A stretch of DNA of 64,000 nucleotides from Polynucleobacter sp. AP-Melu-500A-A1 (GCF_018882125.1 NZ_JACVOZ010000002.1:1-64000), one strand, 5' to 3'. Positions 37,628 through 49,484 are shown, counted from the stretch's first letter. Made by a program: numbers and translations. The notes: generated from the letters alone by a model not told the origin.

Positions 37628-38626
37628 ATGCGTGTCATAGAGATCAAAGAGTACGGCACACCAGAAATGTTGGTCCCTGCCACTCGCCCAGACCCAGCGA
37701 TACCTAATGCTGGTTCTGGCGAGGTCTTGATTAAAGTATTAGCCGCTGGCATTAATCGCCCCGATGTATTGCAGCGTAAAGGCCATTACCCTGTTCCTGC
37801 TGGAGCTTCCGATATTCCTGGTCTTGAAGTTGCCGGGGAGATTGTTGGTGGTGACTTAGCGCATATCGATAATGTTTTTGGGTTGAAGATGGGCGATAAG
37901 GTCTGTGCCTTAGTACAAGGTGGTGGTTATGCTAATTTGTGCCTTGCTCCGATTGCTCAATGTTTACCTTATCCCAAAGACTTCACTGATCAAGAGGCAG
38001 CTGCATTGCCAGAGACTTTTTATACCGTATGGAGCAATGTGTTCATGCGCGGTCAATTGTCTGAAGGCGAGACCTTATTAGTCCAAGGTGGATCAAGCGG
38101 CATTGGGGTTACAGCAATTTTAATTGCTAAGGCTCTTGGTCATAAAGTCTTTGTTACTGCTGGAACAGATGAAAAATGTGCTGCTTGTCTCAAATTGGGC
38201 GCTGACGTAGCCATCAATTACAAAACTCATGATTTTGTTGAAGAAATCAAAACGGCTACTGATGGTAAAGGCGTTAACGTCATCCTGGACATGGTTACCG
38301 GGTCATATGTTCAACGCGAGATTGACTGCCTTGCTGATGATGGACGCATTGTGATTATTGCTATTCAAGGTGGATCTAAAGCAGAAGTAAGTACGAATCA
38401 AATATTACGTCGTCGCCTCACTGTTACCGGATCAACTTTACGCCCACGGCCAGTTGCATTTAAAAAACAAATTACCAAGCAGTTATATGACCATATATGG
38501 CCTTTACTCAATTCTGGTCAACTGAAACCCGTTATTTATAAAACATTTACGCTAGACCAAGCATCTGAAGCTCATCGTTTGATGGAGTCATCAGAGCATG
38601 TCGGCAAGATTGTTCTGACGGTTTAA
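37628..38626 (+). CDS. NAD(P)H quinone oxidoreductase (zeta-crystallin/PIG3-like)
   Basis: 332 residues. The GroES-like N-terminal domain has INRPDVLQRKGHYPVPAGAS. The nucleotide-binding site is GGSSGIGVTAILIAKALG, and GKGVNVILDMVTGSYV lies near the cofactor. Zinc ligands of classical alcohol dehydrogenases are absent, as in quinone oxidoreductases. It transfers hydride from NADPH to quinones or reactive alkenes. AGGAG precedes the ATG. It lies between pnp and tpiA, 24 and 13 bases away, and may be cotranscribed. Confidence 0.93.
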   Translation: MRVIEIKEYGTPEMLVPATRPDPAIPNAGSGEVLIKVLAAGINRPDVLQRKGHYPVPAGASDIPGLEVAGEIVGGDLAHIDNVFGLKMGDKVCALVQGGGYANLCLAPIAQCLPYPKDFTDQEAAALPETFYTVWSNVFMRGQLSEGETLLVQGGSSGIGVTAILIAKALGHKVFVTAGTDEKCAACLKLGADVAINYKTHDFVEEIKTATDGKGVNVILDMVTGSYVQREIDCLADDGRIVIIAIQGGSKAEVSTNQILRRRLTVTGSTLRPRPVAFKKQITKQLYDHIWPLLNSGQLKPVIYKTFTLDQASEAHRLMESSEHVGKIVLTV

Positions 38627-38639
38627 TGATTCTATAGTT

Positions 38640-39398
38640 ATGCGTCCACTTATCGTTATCGGCAATTGGAAAATGAACGGCAGTCTTGCAAGCAACCAAG
38701 ACTGGGTTAAGACGGTTGCTCGTGGGATGGAAAGTGGCATGCCAGCTGGTCGTAAATTTGCGGTATGCCCACCTTTTCCGTATTTATCTCAATGTGCTAG
38801 TCTGATCAAGGAATATTCTTTAGCTTTTTTAAGCTTGGGAGCGCAGGATGCTTCAGCGCAATCTTCCGGAGCTTATACCGGTGAAGTTGCTGCCTCTATG
38901 CTCAAGGAGTTAGATTGTAGCTACGTCATTGTCGGCCACTCAGAACGCCGGCAAATGCACCATGAAGTCGATGAGGTAGTTGCTGCGAAAGCCTTACAAG
39001 TTTTAGACAGTGGCATGACACCAGTAATTTGTGTAGGTGAAACTGCCGATGAAAGAAATTCAGGTAGAGCACAGGAAATTGTTTGTGCGCAAGTAGCTAA
39101 ACAGGCCACAGTATTGCAAGATCGTCTTGCAGATTGCCTATTTGCCTATGAGCCAGTATGGGCTATCGGCACGGGTAAAGTTGCTAGTGCCCAAGTTGCA
39201 CAGGACATGCATCGCGCTATTCGTCATCAATTGGCTGAATTTGATGTAGACGTCGCTTCACATGTCGGAATTTTATATGGTGGCAGTGTCAAGCCTGATA
39301 ATGCTGTCGAATTGTTTGCAATGCCGGATATTGATGGTGGATTGGTTGGGGGCGCTTCTTTAGATCCCCAGGATTTCCTTGCCATATGCAAGGCATAG
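38640..39398 (+). CDS. tpiA: Triosephosphate isomerase
   Basis: 252 residues, standard length. Catalytic residues are Lys in GNWKMNGS, His in VIVGHSERR, and Glu in AYEPVWAIGTGK, with the flexible loop right after it. The phosphate-binding GGSVKPDN and GGLVGGASL segments are intact. It interconverts dihydroxyacetone phosphate and glyceraldehyde-3-phosphate. It lies 13 bases after the quinone oxidoreductase and 21 bases before secG. Confidence 0.97.
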   Translation: MRPLIVIGNWKMNGSLASNQDWVKTVARGMESGMPAGRKFAVCPPFPYLSQCASLIKEYSLAFLSLGAQDASAQSSGAYTGEVAASMLKELDCSYVIVGHSERRQMHHEVDEVVAAKALQVLDSGMTPVICVGETADERNSGRAQEIVCAQVAKQATVLQDRLADCLFAYEPVWAIGTGKVASAQVAQDMHRAIRHQLAEFDVDVASHVGILYGGSVKPDNAVELFAMPDIDGGLVGGASLDPQDFLAICKA

Positions 39399-39419
39399 AT
39401 TTTTTATTGGAGATGAGCT

Positions 39420-39764
39420 GTGGAATGGTTTAAGACTTTATTAATCGTATTGCAGGTGGTTTCGGCTCTGGCCGTCATTCTCTTGGTCTTGTTGCAACAA
39501 GGCAAAGGAGCAGACATGGGCGCAGCTTTTGGATCTGGTTCTTCTGGAAGCTTATTTGGAGCGAGTGGTTCGGCGAACTTTTTATCCCATACAACTGCCA
39601 TTTTTGCAGCAGTATTCTTCATGAGTACCTTAGGTATTACTTGGTTAGGCAATAAGAAAGAAGTGAGTCCCGGCGTCCTATCTGGAAGCACAGCCCCAGC
39701 GGTTGCACCTGTAGCTCCAGCGGCCCCTGTACAAGACCCTACAAAACCTGCAGTTCCTAAGTAA
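39420..39764 (+). CDS. secG: Preprotein translocase subunit SecG
   Basis: 114 residues from GTG 39420, with GGAGATGAG upstream. Two membrane helices flank the SecG motif VLLQQGKGADMGAAFGSGSS. The tail is rich in Ala, Pro and Val, as in other betaproteobacterial SecG proteins. It assists the SecYEG channel during export. The position between tpiA and tRNA-Leu is conserved in the group. Confidence 0.95.
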   Translation: MEWFKTLLIVLQVVSALAVILLVLLQQGKGADMGAAFGSGSSGSLFGASGSANFLSHTTAIFAAVFFMSTLGITWLGNKKEVSPGVLSGSTAPAVAPVAPAAPVQDPTKPAVPK

Positions 39765-39850
39765 AACAGTAGTTTTTTAAGGTTTTTTTCTTCCCTGAAT
39801 TTGGGGTAGTTCTTTGTGCAATGCAGTAGAATTGTGAGGTTTTGCAAGAT

Positions 39851-39935
39851 GCCGACGTGGTGGAATTGGTAGACACGCTATCTTGAGGGGGTAGTGGCTT
39901 AGGCTGTGCGAGTTCGAGTCTCGCCGTCGGCACCA
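39851..39935 (+). tRNA. tRNA-Leu (anticodon GAG)
   Basis: 85 bases including encoded CCA. The acceptor stem GCCGACG (39851-39857) pairs with CGTCGGC (39925-39931). The anticodon stem CTATC/GGTAG encloses TTGAGGG with anticodon GAG, reading CUC and CUU. A long variable arm identifies a class II tRNA. It sits between secG and nuoA. Confidence 0.96.
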
Positions 39936-40044
39936 TTTGTTAGATTAATTAAAAGAATTAGGCCGTAACACAGATTTGATGTAATAGAGTCGTAGTTAAT
40001 TTGTATCCTATTCAGACTTATCAGACGAAAGAATCAAAGCTATT

Positions 40045-40404
40045 TTGGATCTCGCTAATTACTTTCCTGTTCTGCTTTTTATCCTTGTAGGTATTGGGGT
40101 TGGTTTAGTGCCCATGTTCCTCGGAAAAATTCTGGCTCCTTCAAAGCCTGATGCTGAGAAACTGTCACCTTATGAATGTGGTTTTGAAGCTTTTGAAGAT
40201 GCGCGTATGAAGTTTGACGTGCGCTACTACCTGATTGCCATTCTTTTCATTTTGTTCGACCTAGAAACTGCATTCCTATTTCCATGGGGTGTAGCACTTC
40301 GTGATATTGGATGGTTAGGCTATGCCTCCATGGTGATTTTCCTTTTGGAATTCATTGTGGGTTTTATTTATATCTGGAAAAAGGGCGCCCTCGACTGGGA
40401 GTGA
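40045..40404 (+). CDS. nuoA: NADH-quinone oxidoreductase subunit A
   Basis: 119 residues from TTG 40045. No ATG or GTG lies near, and the protein must begin about here because [18 protein letters not shown] is the usual first helix. Three membrane helices are present, with the conserved loop [21 protein letters not shown] in outline (Cys and acidic residues near the quinone site). It is the first gene of a complete 14-gene complex I operon. Confidence 0.94.
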   Translation: MDLANYFPVLLFILVGIGVGLVPMFLGKILAPSKPDAEKLSPYECGFEAFEDARMKFDVRYYLIAILFILFDLETAFLFPWGVALRDIGWLGYASMVIFLLEFIVGFIYIWKKGALDWE

Positions 40405-40409
40405 TCGAT

Positions 40410-40892
40410 ATGGCATTGGAAGGCGTACTGAAAGAAGGATTTGTGACAACTACAGCGGATCAGTTGATTAATTGGACGCGTAGTGGGTCTTTATGGCCGA
40501 TGACTTTTGGCTTAGCCTGTTGTGCAGTTGAAATGATGCATGCCGGCGCTTCTCGTTATGACTTAGATCGTTTTGGCGTAGTTTTTCGTCCATCTCCGCG
40601 TCAGTCTGACCTGATGATTGTTGCTGGCACCTTGTGCAACAAAATGGCTCCAGCATTGCGCAAGGTTTACGATCAAATGCCAGAACCACGTTGGGTCATT
40701 TCTATGGGTTCTTGTGCCAATGGTGGTGGTTATTACCATAACTCTTATTCAGTAGTGCGCGGGTGTGATCGTATCGTGCCAGTAGATATTTATGTACCTG
40801 GTTGCCCTCCAACTGCAGAAGCCTTGATCTATGGAATTATTCAGTTGCAATCGAAGATCGCGCGTACCAGCACGATTGCTCGGAAGGCTTAA
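40410..40892 (+). CDS. nuoB: NADH-quinone oxidoreductase subunit B (cluster N2)
   Basis: 160 residues from ATG 40410; the longer frame from 40311 overlaps nuoA and is rejected. Ligands of iron-sulfur cluster N2 are the tandem Cys37-Cys38 in [11 protein letters not shown], the Cys in [11 protein letters not shown] and the Cys in [12 protein letters not shown]2 passes electrons to ubiquinone. It is located in the peripheral arm next to NuoD and is six bases from nuoA. Confidence 0.97.
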   Translation: MALEGVLKEGFVTTTADQLINWTRSGSLWPMTFGLACCAVEMMHAGASRYDLDRFGVVFRPSPRQSDLMIVAGTLCNKMAPALRKVYDQMPEPRWVISMGSCANGGGYYHNSYSVVRGCDRIVPVDIYVPGCPPTAEALIYGIIQLQSKIARTSTIARKA

Positions 40893-40895
40893 TCA

Positions 40896-41495
40896 ATGTC
40901 AGATCGTTTAGCTCAATTAGCAGCCAACCTAGAAAAAGTTCTGGGTAAGCGCGCTCAATCCATTGAGATTGCCTTAGGTGAAGTTACCTTAGTTGTTAAT
41001 GCTGATACTTATTTTGAATCGGCGATGTTGCTCCGTGATAATCCTTCTTTGGCATTTGAGCAATTAATTGATTTATGCGGTGTTGATTATCAAGATTTTC
41101 GAGATGGTGCTTGGGGCGGCCAACGCTTTGGAGTAGTGAGCCACCTCCTATCATTAGCCCACAATTGGCGCTTACGTGTACGTGTATTTGCTCCAGATGA
41201 TAACTATCCACTGCTTGCTTCCATTACTCCTGTCTGGAATTCGGCTAACTGGTTTGAGCGTGAAGCCTTCGATCTCTTCGGTATCTTGTTTGATGGCCAT
41301 GAAGACTTACGTCGTATCTTGACTGATTACGGCTTTATCGGCCATCCATTTAGAAAAGATTTCCCAATCAGTGGCAACGTAGAGATGCGTTATGACCCTG
41401 AATTAAAGCGGGTTGTTTATCAGCCTGTGACTATTGAGGCCCGAGAAATTACTCCGCGTATCGTTCGCGAAGAACAGTACGGAGGCCCAGCATAA
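40896..41495 (+). CDS. nuoC: NADH-quinone oxidoreductase subunit C
   Basis: 199 residues. The 30-kDa subunit signature is seen in [24 protein letters not shown], here shortened to [10 protein letters not shown], then [16 protein letters not shown]. NuoC supports the connecting part of the peripheral arm. It is a separate gene from nuoD, unlike the fused nuoCD of E. coli. It is three bases after nuoB. Confidence 0.97.
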   Translation: MSDRLAQLAANLEKVLGKRAQSIEIALGEVTLVVNADTYFESAMLLRDNPSLAFEQLIDLCGVDYQDFRDGAWGGQRFGVVSHLLSLAHNWRLRVRVFAPDDNYPLLASITPVWNSANWFEREAFDLFGILFDGHEDLRRILTDYGFIGHPFRKDFPISGNVEMRYDPELKRVVYQPVTIEAREITPRIVREEQYGGPA

Positions 41496-41498
41496 GTC

Positions 41499-42752
41499 AT
41501 GGCACAAATTAAAAATTACACTCTGAACTTTGGACCTCAGCACCCTGCGGCGCACGGGGTATTACGTTTAGTGCTTGAGCTTGATGGGGAAGTTATTCAA
41601 CGTGCTGACCCACATATTGGTTTATTGCATCGTGCTACAGAAAAATTAGCTGAAACACGCACCTGGATTCAGAATGTTCCTTACATGGATCGCCTGGACT
41701 ATGTGTCCATGATGTCTAATGAACATGCTTATGTACTGGCTATTGAAAAGTTATTGCAAATAGATGTTCCATTACGTGCGCAATATATTCGAGTGATGTA
41801 TGACGAGTTAACGCGCTTGTTGAATCATTTACTTTGGATTGGCTGTCATGGGCTTGACGTTGGTGCAATGGCGGTGTTCTTGTATGCCTTCCGTGATCGT
41901 GAAGATATTTTTGATATGTATGAGGCGGTATCTGGTGCGCGTATGCATGCAGCTTACTATCGTCCGGGCGGTGTTTATCGTGACTTGCCAGAGCAGATGG
42001 CGCAATTTAGTAAGTCCAAGATCCGCAGTGCATCGGCTATTAAAAGACTAAATGAAAACCGTAGCGGTTCTTTGCTCGACTTTATTGAGCAATTTAGCAA
42101 TGGCTTTGATACACATGTTGATGAGTATTGCAACCTACTGACGGATAACCGCATCTGGAAGCAACGTTTGGTCAATATTGGCGTTGTCACGCCTGAACGT
42201 GCATTGCAGTTAGGTTTTACAGGTCCCATGTTGCGTGGCTCTGGAATTGAATGGGATTTACGTAAGAAGCAACCGTACGAAGTGTATGACCGCCTAGACT
42301 TTGATATTCCAGTGGGTGTGAATGGGGACTCATATGACCGTTATTTAATTCGCATGGAAGAGATGCGTCAATCCAATCGCATCATTAAGCAATGCATAGC
42401 TTGGCTTAAAGCGAACCCAGGTCCCGTGATGAGCGATAACCATAAGGTTGCTCCGCCTAAGCGTGTGGATATGAAAACCAATATGGAAGAGTTGATTCAC
42501 CATTTCAAACTCTTTACAGAAGGTATGCATGTTCCGAATGGTGAGGCCTACTCAGCTGTTGAGCATCCAAAGGGTGAGTTTGGCATCTACTTGATTTCTG
42601 ATGGCGCTAACAAGCCATACCGGATGAAGATTCGTGCACCCGGATTTGTGCATTTATCTGCTATGGATGAAATGTCACGTGGACATATGCTGGCGGATGC
42701 CGTAACCATCATTGGTACTCAAGATATTGTGTTCGGGGAGATTGACCGCTAA
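41499..42752 (+). CDS. nuoD: NADH-quinone oxidoreductase subunit D
   Basis: 417 residues. N-terminal [22 protein letters not shown] in outline (quinone-site His in QHPAAHG), then [14 protein letters not shown] and [17 protein letters not shown] YRPGG segments. The C-terminus ends DIVFGEIDR. The protein is related to the large subunit of NiFe hydrogenases and forms most of the quinone-binding pocket with NuoB. It is three bases after nuoC. Confidence 0.97.
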   Translation: MAQIKNYTLNFGPQHPAAHGVLRLVLELDGEVIQRADPHIGLLHRATEKLAETRTWIQNVPYMDRLDYVSMMSNEHAYVLAIEKLLQIDVPLRAQYIRVMYDELTRLLNHLLWIGCHGLDVGAMAVFLYAFRDREDIFDMYEAVSGARMHAAYYRPGGVYRDLPEQMAQFSKSKIRSASAIKRLNENRSGSLLDFIEQFSNGFDTHVDEYCNLLTDNRIWKQRLVNIGVVTPERALQLGFTGPMLRGSGIEWDLRKKQPYEVYDRLDFDIPVGVNGDSYDRYLIRMEEMRQSNRIIKQCIAWLKANPGPVMSDNHKVAPPKRVDMKTNMEELIHHFKLFTEGMHVPNGEAYSAVEHPKGEFGIYLISDGANKPYRMKIRAPGFVHLSAMDEMSRGHMLADAVTIIGTQDIVFGEIDR

Positions 42753-42775
42753 TTTAGCGCGCCAAGGATTATTTA

Positions 42776-43282
42776 ATGACAACAACGCTTCAACTATCCG
42801 ATAAAACACTGGCAGATATCGCTCTTAACGTTGCAAAATACCCGCCTGAGCAAAAGCAGTCTGCTGTGATGGCCGCATTGATTGCTGTTCAAACTGAATT
42901 GGGCTGGGTATCAGCCGATGTGATTGCTACGGTTGCACAGATTTTAGAGATGCCAACTATTGCAGTCGAAGAGGTAGCTACTTTTTACAATATGTATAAC
43001 AACAAGCAAATTGGTAAGTACAAGCTGGTTATTTGCACAAACTTACCTTGTCAATTAACGCATGGTGAAACCGCAGCTAACTACCTAAAGAAAACTTTGG
43101 GGATTGGATATAACGAAACCACCCCATGCGGTACTTTTACCCTGAAAGAGGGTGAGTGCATGGGTGCCTGCGGTGATTCTCCTGTGATGCTAGTTAATGA
43201 CAAACGCATGTGTAGTTTTATGAGTAAAGAAAAAATTGATGCTCTATTAAATGAGCTTCGTGCTGAAGGAGAGGCAGCATGA
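42776..43282 (+). CDS. nuoE: NADH-quinone oxidoreductase subunit E (2Fe-2S)
   Basis: 168 residues. The thioredoxin-like 2Fe-2S domain has CTNLPC and, further on, [11 protein letters not shown], giving the four Cys ligands of cluster N1a. [12 protein letters not shown] is also conserved. It works with NuoF and NuoG in the NADH dehydrogenase module. The stop codon overlaps the nuoF start (ATGA). Confidence 0.97.
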   Translation: MTTTLQLSDKTLADIALNVAKYPPEQKQSAVMAALIAVQTELGWVSADVIATVAQILEMPTIAVEEVATFYNMYNNKQIGKYKLVICTNLPCQLTHGETAANYLKKTLGIGYNETTPCGTFTLKEGECMGACGDSPVMLVNDKRMCSFMSKEKIDALLNELRAEGEAA

Positions 43283-44577
43283 CCAGCTTGCACGATCGTC
43301 ATATCAAGCCTTTAATTCTTGCTGGACTGAATGGGGATAACTGGCGTTTAAAAGATTATGAGAGCCGGGGTGGATATCAGCAACTGCATCGTTTAATCAA
43401 TGACAAAGTGCCACCCGAGGCCATCATTGCTGAGTTGAAAGCATCATCACTGCGTGGTCGCGGTGGCGCTGGCTTTCCAACTGGTTTGAAGTGGAGCTTT
43501 ATGCCCCGTCAATTTCCTGGTCAAAAGTATTTAGTTTGTAATAGCGATGAAGGTGAGCCGGGTACATTTAAAGACCGCGACATCATGCGTTATAACCCGC
43601 ATGCTTTAATTGAAGGCATGATCATTGGTGCCTACACCATGGGAATCTCAGTTGGATATAACTATATTCATGGCGAGATCTGGGAAACTTATGCTCGTTT
43701 TGAAGAGGCTCTAGAGGAAGCACGTGCTGCTGGCTATTTGGGTGACAAGATCATGGGAGGTGATTTTTCCTTCCAATTGCATGCCACGCCAGGTTGGGGT
43801 GCTTACATCTGTGGGGAAGAGACTGCTCTACTGGAATCACTAGAGGGCAAAAAAGGTCAGCCGCGTTTCAAGCCACCATTCCCTGCCAGCTTTGGTTTAT
43901 ACGGTAAGCCAACGACTATTAATAACACTGAAACATTTGCTGCCGTGCCATTCATATTGGCAATCGGTGGTCAAGCATATCTTGAACTTGGAAAACCTAA
44001 TAACGGTGGAACAAAGATATTCTCTGTTTCAGGTGATGTAGTGCATCCGGGTAATTATGAAGTTCCATTAGGCACTCCATTTGCAGAGCTCTTAAAACTG
44101 GCTGGCGGTATGCGTGATGGTATTGCGCTAAAAGCAGTGATTCCTGGCGGATCTTCTGCACCCGTAGTTCCAGGTGCGCAAATGTTGGATTTAACAATGG
44201 ATTATGACTGCATTGCTAAGGCTGGCTCCATGTTGGGATCTGGCGCTGTGATTGTTATGAATGAAACTCGTTGTATGGTTCGTGCGCTAGAGCGACTGTC
44301 CTATTTCTATCACGAGGAATCCTGTGGTCAATGCACTCCTTGCCGCGAAGGAACAGGGTGGTTGTGGCGCATAGTCCATCGTATTGAACATGGTGAAGGG
44401 CGTCCAGAGGACATGGATTTGCTCAATGATGTAGCAGCTAATATTCAGGGCCGTACGATTTGTGCCTTAGGTGACGCAGCAGCAATGCCTGTACGTGGCA
44501 TGTTGAAGCACTACATGAATGAATTTGCGTATCACGTAGAACATAAGCGCTGCTTAGATTCTGCACAACCTTTATAA
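43279..44577 (+). CDS. nuoF: NADH-quinone oxidoreductase subunit F (NADH and FMN binding)
   Basis: 432 residues. The NADH/FMN site has [13 protein letters not shown] and [14 protein letters not shown]. The C-terminal 4Fe-4S (N3) ligands are in [13 protein letters not shown] and a later Cys in TICALGDAA. It oxidises NADH and starts the electron chain. It is coupled to nuoE by a 4-base overlap and is followed by nuoG. Confidence 0.97.
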   Translation: MTSLHDRHIKPLILAGLNGDNWRLKDYESRGGYQQLHRLINDKVPPEAIIAELKASSLRGRGGAGFPTGLKWSFMPRQFPGQKYLVCNSDEGEPGTFKDRDIMRYNPHALIEGMIIGAYTMGISVGYNYIHGEIWETYARFEEALEEARAAGYLGDKIMGGDFSFQLHATPGWGAYICGEETALLESLEGKKGQPRFKPPFPASFGLYGKPTTINNTETFAAVPFILAIGGQAYLELGKPNNGGTKIFSVSGDVVHPGNYEVPLGTPFAELLKLAGGMRDGIALKAVIPGGSSAPVVPGAQMLDLTMDYDCIAKAGSMLGSGAVIVMNETRCMVRALERLSYFYHEESCGQCTPCREGTGWLWRIVHRIEHGEGRPEDMDLLNDVAANIQGRTICALGDAAAMPVRGMLKHYMNEFAYHVEHKRCLDSAQPL

Positions 44578-44608
44578 GTTATTGAGTACGGGAAATCTTA
44601 AAGTGAGT

Positions 44609-46924
44609 ATGGTTGAAATCGAATTAGATGGTAAGACAGTAGAAGTTCCGCAAGGTTCAATGGTGATGCACGCCGCGAATAAGCTGGGTACCTATGTTCC
44701 GCATTTTTGCTATCACAAGAAATTATCTATTGCTGCTAACTGCCGTATGTGCTTAGTCGAAGTAGAAAAAGCACCAAAACCATTGCCTGCTTGCGCTACA
44801 CCAGTTACTCAAGGCATGAAAGTCTTTACCCATTCAGCTAAAGCAGTTGAAGCTCAACGCTCAGTAATGGAATTTTTACTGATTAACCACCCATTGGATT
44901 GTCCAATATGCGATCAAGGGGGTGAGTGTCAGTTACAGGATTTAGCGGTGGGTTACGGCAAATCTAACTCGCGCTACGATGAAGAAAAGCGTGTTGTCTT
45001 TCATAAGAATGTTGGTCCATTGATCTCCATGCAGGAGATGAGTCGTTGCATTCATTGCACGCGCTGCGTTCGTTTCGGTCAAGAAGTTGCTGGCGTGATG
45101 GAATTAGGCATGATTAATCGTGGTGAGCATTCAGAGATCACTACCTTTGTGGGTCAAACAGTTGATTCAGAGCTTTCTGGAAACATGATTGACTTATGTC
45201 CTGTTGGTGCTTTAACAAGCAAGCCCTTTCGTTATGAAGCGCGTACCTGGGAATTGGGCCGTAAGCGCTCAGTAAGCCCTCACGATAGCTTGGGTGCCAA
45301 TACCACCGTCCAAACTAAAGCAAATAAGGTAATGCGGGTCGTTGCTTTGGAAAATGAAGCAATTAATGAATGCTGGATTAGTGATCGTGATCGCTTTGCT
45401 TACGAAGGCCTCAATAGCGCAGACCGTATTACGACCCCTATGGTGAAGCAGGGCGGTCAGTGGCTAGAAACAGATTGGCAGTCCGCACTTGATTATGCTG
45501 CTCATTCACTAAAGACTATTGCAGCAGAAAGTGGGGCTGAGTCAGTGGGTGCATTAGCCCATCCTATTTCCAGTACTGAAGAGTTGCATCTCTTGCAAAA
45601 GATGATTCGGGGCCTTGGTTCCAATCAGATTGAAACGCGTTTGCGTCAAACTGATGTAGTGGGTGCGGCTAATGCACCTTGGTTGGGTATGCCGATTTCT
45701 AAACTCAGCGAATTAGACCGAGCCTTGATCATTGGTAGTTTCTTGCGTAAAGATCAACCAGTGATTGCAGCGCGGATTCGTACTGCTTCTAAAAAGGGTT
45801 TACAAGTTTCACGCATTGATACAGGTGGAGACGACTGGTTGATTCCGAGCATTTCGATTGCATCCACTCCAAGTGCATGGATCAATACATTAAGTGAAGT
45901 AGCTTTGGCGATTGCAAAAGTCAAATCCGTAGCCGCTCCAGCCGGTACATTGAATCAGCCAATCACAGCGCAAGCTCAAAAAATTGCAGATAGTCTTCTT
46001 TCTGGCTCATCTTCAGCGGTGCTACTTGGCTCTGCTGCCATATCTCATCCCCAGGCTTCTGATTTGCATGTCTTGGCACAATTTATCGCCGAGCAAACAG
46101 GTGCTACCTTAAGTTTCTTGCCTGTTGGCGGAAATGCTGTTGGAGCTTCTCTTGTTAATGCAAACGGAGTAGGGGTTCAGTCTGTTCTTTCTGGTGATCG
46201 TCGCGCAGTCATTTTGATGAACATTGAGCCTGATTCTGATTTACCTAATCCGGTCCTTGCACGCGCTTCATTAGCTAAGGCAAATACTGTCATTGCACTA
46301 AGCGCATTCAAGAGCGCTGATTTGCTTGAAGTTGCCGATGTCATTTTGCCTATTTCTACCTTTACAGAAACAGTTTCAACATTTATAAACGCTGAAGGTC
46401 TTGTACAAACCATTCAGCCATCCGTTAAATCACTGGGAGACTCTCGTCCAGCCTGGAAAGTGTTGCGAGTACTTGGCAGCCTTTTAAATGTGGATGGTTT
46501 TTTATTCAATATGCCTGAAGAGGTATTGGGTGAAGCTTTAGGCGATAACTATTGCGCCAAATTAAACAATCAATCTTCTGCAAATGCCCTAACAAATGGG
46601 AACCAAGCACCACCAAATGGTTTAGAACGTATTGCTGATGTCAATATTTATGGCGGCGACCAAATTGTTCGTCGTTCATCAGCATTGCAACTGACGCGTG
46701 ATGCTAAACGGGGTAATCAGATTGGACTTGGGCAGAAACTATTTTCAGAACTGGGGCTAAAAGAGGGTGACTCTATTCTCGTTACTCAAGATGCTCAATC
46801 TGTTGTGCTGCCCGCAACCCTTGAACAAAATTTAGCCCTAGGAGCTGTTCGTATTTCTGCTGGTACTGTAGCCAGTGCAAAATTAGGATCTATGTTTGGT
46901 CCTGTAACTGTTAGTAAGGTTTAA
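44609..46924 (+). CDS. nuoG: NADH-quinone oxidoreductase subunit G
   Basis: 771 residues from ATG 44609 ([13 protein letters not shown]), the common family start. In-frame GTG 44603 and TTG 44582 are alternatives. The N-terminal 2Fe-2S (N1b) domain has CYHKKL, then [24 protein letters not shown] gives further clusters, and [10 protein letters not shown] a 4Fe-4S site. A molybdopterin-type fold without evident cofactor ligands follows and is poorly conserved. It lies between nuoF and nuoH. Confidence 0.95.
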   Translation: MVEIELDGKTVEVPQGSMVMHAANKLGTYVPHFCYHKKLSIAANCRMCLVEVEKAPKPLPACATPVTQGMKVFTHSAKAVEAQRSVMEFLLINHPLDCPICDQGGECQLQDLAVGYGKSNSRYDEEKRVVFHKNVGPLISMQEMSRCIHCTRCVRFGQEVAGVMELGMINRGEHSEITTFVGQTVDSELSGNMIDLCPVGALTSKPFRYEARTWELGRKRSVSPHDSLGANTTVQTKANKVMRVVALENEAINECWISDRDRFAYEGLNSADRITTPMVKQGGQWLETDWQSALDYAAHSLKTIAAESGAESVGALAHPISSTEELHLLQKMIRGLGSNQIETRLRQTDVVGAANAPWLGMPISKLSELDRALIIGSFLRKDQPVIAARIRTASKKGLQVSRIDTGGDDWLIPSISIASTPSAWINTLSEVALAIAKVKSVAAPAGTLNQPITAQAQKIADSLLSGSSSAVLLGSAAISHPQASDLHVLAQFIAEQTGATLSFLPVGGNAVGASLVNANGVGVQSVLSGDRRAVILMNIEPDSDLPNPVLARASLAKANTVIALSAFKSADLLEVADVILPISTFTETVSTFINAEGLVQTIQPSVKSLGDSRPAWKVLRVLGSLLNVDGFLFNMPEEVLGEALGDNYCAKLNNQSSANALTNGNQAPPNGLERIADVNIYGGDQIVRRSSALQLTRDAKRGNQIGLGQKLFSELGLKEGDSILVTQDAQSVVLPATLEQNLALGAVRISAGTVASAKLGSMFGPVTVSKV

Positions 46925-46932
46925 GGGACAAG

Positions 46933-48006
46933 ATGGATCATTTCTTGAACCTTGTCACCACACATGGTGAGTCTATTTTCGGTTCACTTTGGCCATTAGT
47001 CTGGGCTTTAGTACGAATCGTCATTATCGTATTACCCATGTTTGCTTGTGTTGCATATCTGACACTATGGGAACGTAAGTTAATTGGCTGGATGCATATT
47101 CGCCTTGGTCCAAATCGCGTTGGTCCATTAGGTTTATTGCAACCAATTGCCGATGCATTAAAACTCTTATTGAAAGAGATTATTGCTCCTGCTAAGGCCA
47201 GCAAGATTTTGTACTTCATAGCGCCAATTATGGTGATCATGCCGGCATTTGCAGCTTGGGCAGTAATTCCATTTCAGGCAAAGATGGTGCTTGCCGATGT
47301 TAATGCTGGTCTTTTGTACATCATGGCAATCTCTTCGATTGGTGTTTATGGTGTGATCCTAGCGGGTTGGTCATCAAATTCTAAATATCCATTCCTTGGC
47401 GCAATGCGTGCTTCAGCACAAATGATCTCTTATGAAATCGCTATGGGATTTGCATTGGTAACAGTATTACTTACTTCAGGCTCATTAAATCTGAGCACTA
47501 TTGTTGCCTCACAAGAGCGAGGATTTTTTGCTGATATGGGCCTTAATTTCCTATCTTGGAATTGGTTGCCATTGCTGCCAATGTTCCTGATTTACTTTAT
47601 TTCTGGAGTCGCAGAAACAAACCGTCATCCGTTTGACGTTGTTGAGGGTGAATCTGAGATAGTTGCTGGACATATGGTTGAGTACTCAGGCATGTCTTTT
47701 GCTATGTTCTTCTTGGCTGAATATGCCAACATGATCTTAATTGCGGCTGTTGCATCCATTATGTTTTTAGGCGGCTGGTTGCCAATTGTGGATTTACCCA
47801 TTTTGCGAGATATTCCAGGCTTCTTCTGGCTCTTTACGAAGACATTCTTTCTGCTGTCATGTGTTATCTGGTTACGCGCAACATTACCTCGCTATCGCTA
47901 CGATCAAATTATGCGTCTAGGCTGGAAGATCTTTATTCCCATCTCAGTATTCTGGGTGGTTGTTGTTGGTGCCTGGGTTGTGTCTCCATGGAATATTTGG
48001 AATTAG
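46933..48006 (+). CDS. nuoH: NADH-quinone oxidoreductase subunit H
   Basis: 357 residues with about eight membrane helices. [20 protein letters not shown] is the conserved quinone-chamber loop, and [27 protein letters not shown] in outline is the acidic loop that links quinone reduction to proton pumping. It joins the peripheral arm to the membrane arm. AAGGGACAAG precedes the ATG, 8 bases after nuoG. Confidence 0.97.
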   Translation: MDHFLNLVTTHGESIFGSLWPLVWALVRIVIIVLPMFACVAYLTLWERKLIGWMHIRLGPNRVGPLGLLQPIADALKLLLKEIIAPAKASKILYFIAPIMVIMPAFAAWAVIPFQAKMVLADVNAGLLYIMAISSIGVYGVILAGWSSNSKYPFLGAMRASAQMISYEIAMGFALVTVLLTSGSLNLSTIVASQERGFFADMGLNFLSWNWLPLLPMFLIYFISGVAETNRHPFDVVEGESEIVAGHMVEYSGMSFAMFFLAEYANMILIAAVASIMFLGGWLPIVDLPILRDIPGFFWLFTKTFFLLSCVIWLRATLPRYRYDQIMRLGWKIFIPISVFWVVVVGAWVVSPWNIWN

Positions 48007-48017
48007 GTTGATCTACT

Positions 48018-48509
48018 ATGTTTAAGAAAATTTCCCAATTCCTCGACAGCTTGATGTTAAAAGACATCTTGACTGGCATGTCTATTACTGGACGTTATCT
48101 CTTTAAGCCAAAGATTACGATTCAATATCCAGAAGAGAAGACACCTTTGTCGCCACGGTTCCGTGGCCTGCACGCCTTACGTCGTTACGAAAATGGGGAA
48201 GAGCGTTGTATTGGGTGCAAGCTTTGCGAGGCTGTCTGTCCAGCTTATGCCATTACGATCGAGACTGCTGAACGTGATGATGGTACTCGTCGCACTAGCC
48301 GCTACGACATTGATTTAACAAAATGCATTTTCTGTGGTTTTTGTGAAGAAGCTTGTCCTGTTGATGCCATTGTTGAGACTAATATTTTTGAATATTTCGG
48401 CGATAAACGCGGCGACTTGTATTTCACCAAGGAGATGTTGTTAGCCGTAGGTGATAAGTACGAGAAAGATATCGCTGCTAACCGTGCTATTGATGCACCA
48501 TACCGATAA
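48018..48509 (+). CDS. nuoI: NADH-quinone oxidoreductase subunit I (two 4Fe-4S)
   Basis: 163 residues. Two ferredoxin motifs are exact: Cys64, 67, 70 and 74 ([12 protein letters not shown]) and Cys103, 106, 109 and 113 ([12 protein letters not shown]). They hold clusters N6a and N6b between NuoG and NuoB. An N-terminal amphipathic helix ([16 protein letters not shown]) lies on the membrane. It is 11 bases after nuoH. Confidence 0.97.
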   Translation: MFKKISQFLDSLMLKDILTGMSITGRYLFKPKITIQYPEEKTPLSPRFRGLHALRRYENGEERCIGCKLCEAVCPAYAITIETAERDDGTRRTSRYDIDLTKCIFCGFCEEACPVDAIVETNIFEYFGDKRGDLYFTKEMLLAVGDKYEKDIAANRAIDAPYR

Positions 48510-48529
48510 TCGAATAGAGCAAAAATAAA

Positions 48530-49177
48530 ATGACATTCGATCCCTCTACATTATTCGCAGTTTTCTTCTACGGCTTTGCTGGCCTCTTGGTCATTTCTGC
48601 ATTACGCGTAGTCACTGCTCGTAACCCAGTTCATGCTGCGCTGTTCTTGGTCTTGGCTTTCTTTTGTGCTTCAGGTCTGTGGATGCTCCTGAAAGCAGAG
48701 TTTCTGAGCTTGGCTTTGATCCTGGTATACGTCGGCGCAGTCATGGTTTTATTCCTCTTCGTGGTGATGATGCTTGATCTTGACATAGAGCATCTACGTC
48801 GCGACTTTAGAAAATATCTACCTGTTGCCTTCCTGATGGGCACAGTAATTGTGCTGGAGCTATCAATAGTCATCATTCGTAGCTTTATCGGTACTAAGGT
48901 ACCTGTTCAGCCGATGCCAGAAGAGATGATGGCCAACAATACACAAGCTTTGGGCATGTTGATTTTCGTAGACTATGTTTATGCCTTTGAAATTGCAGGG
49001 GTGATCTTATTAGTTGCCATTATTGCTGCGGTCGCTTTGACATTACGTAATCGGAAAGACTCCAAATCCCAAAATATCCACGAACAAGTCAATGTGGTTG
49101 CTACTGATCGGATGCGGATTGTAAAGATGAATTCAGATATGGGTGCAAAGCAAGATTCTAGAGGAGAGCAGAAATGA
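48530..49177 (+). CDS. nuoJ: NADH-quinone oxidoreductase subunit J
   Basis: 215 residues with five membrane helices. The first two ([17 protein letters not shown] and [14 protein letters not shown]) and the pi-bulge helix around [21 protein letters not shown] in outline are conserved. A ~40-residue hydrophilic C-terminal tail follows. It is part of the membrane arm and overlaps nuoK by four bases (ATGA). Confidence 0.96.
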   Translation: MTFDPSTLFAVFFYGFAGLLVISALRVVTARNPVHAALFLVLAFFCASGLWMLLKAEFLSLALILVYVGAVMVLFLFVVMMLDLDIEHLRRDFRKYLPVAFLMGTVIVLELSIVIIRSFIGTKVPVQPMPEEMMANNTQALGMLIFVDYVYAFEIAGVILLVAIIAAVALTLRNRKDSKSQNIHEQVNVVATDRMRIVKMNSDMGAKQDSRGEQK

Positions 49178-49482
49178 ATATCACTCTTGCTCATTATCTA
49201 GTGCTCGGCGCAATCTTATTTGCTACTAGTGTTGTTGGAATTTTCTTGAATCGCAAGAACATCATCGTGCTCTTGATGGCAATCGAGCTAATGCTGCTCG
49301 CGGTGAACATGAACTTTATTGCTTTCTCTCATTATTTAGGAGATATGGCAGGTCAAGTATTCGTATTCTTTATTTTGACTGTGGCTGCTGCTGAAGCGGC
49401 TATCGGTTTGGCAATCCTAGTCGTGCTCTTCCGTAAGGTGGACACTATTAATGCCGAAGATCTTGACCACCTCAAAGGCTAG
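49174..49482 (+). CDS. nuoK: NADH-quinone oxidoreductase subunit K
   Basis: 102 residues, three membrane helices, standard length. The buried Glu residues needed for proton transfer are in [19 protein letters not shown] and [15 protein letters not shown]. It is related to MrpC antiporter subunits. The ATG overlaps the nuoJ stop, and nuoL starts two bases after the stop. Confidence 0.97.
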   Translation: MNITLAHYLVLGAILFATSVVGIFLNRKNIIVLLMAIELMLLAVNMNFIAFSHYLGDMAGQVFVFFILTVAAAEAAIGLAILVVLFRKVDTINAEDLDHLKG

Positions 49483-49484
49483 TC

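Noticed and set aside
39404..39847. 147-residue minus-strand frame opposite secG
   Set aside because: It mirrors secG in composition, has no family resemblance, and secG is certain.
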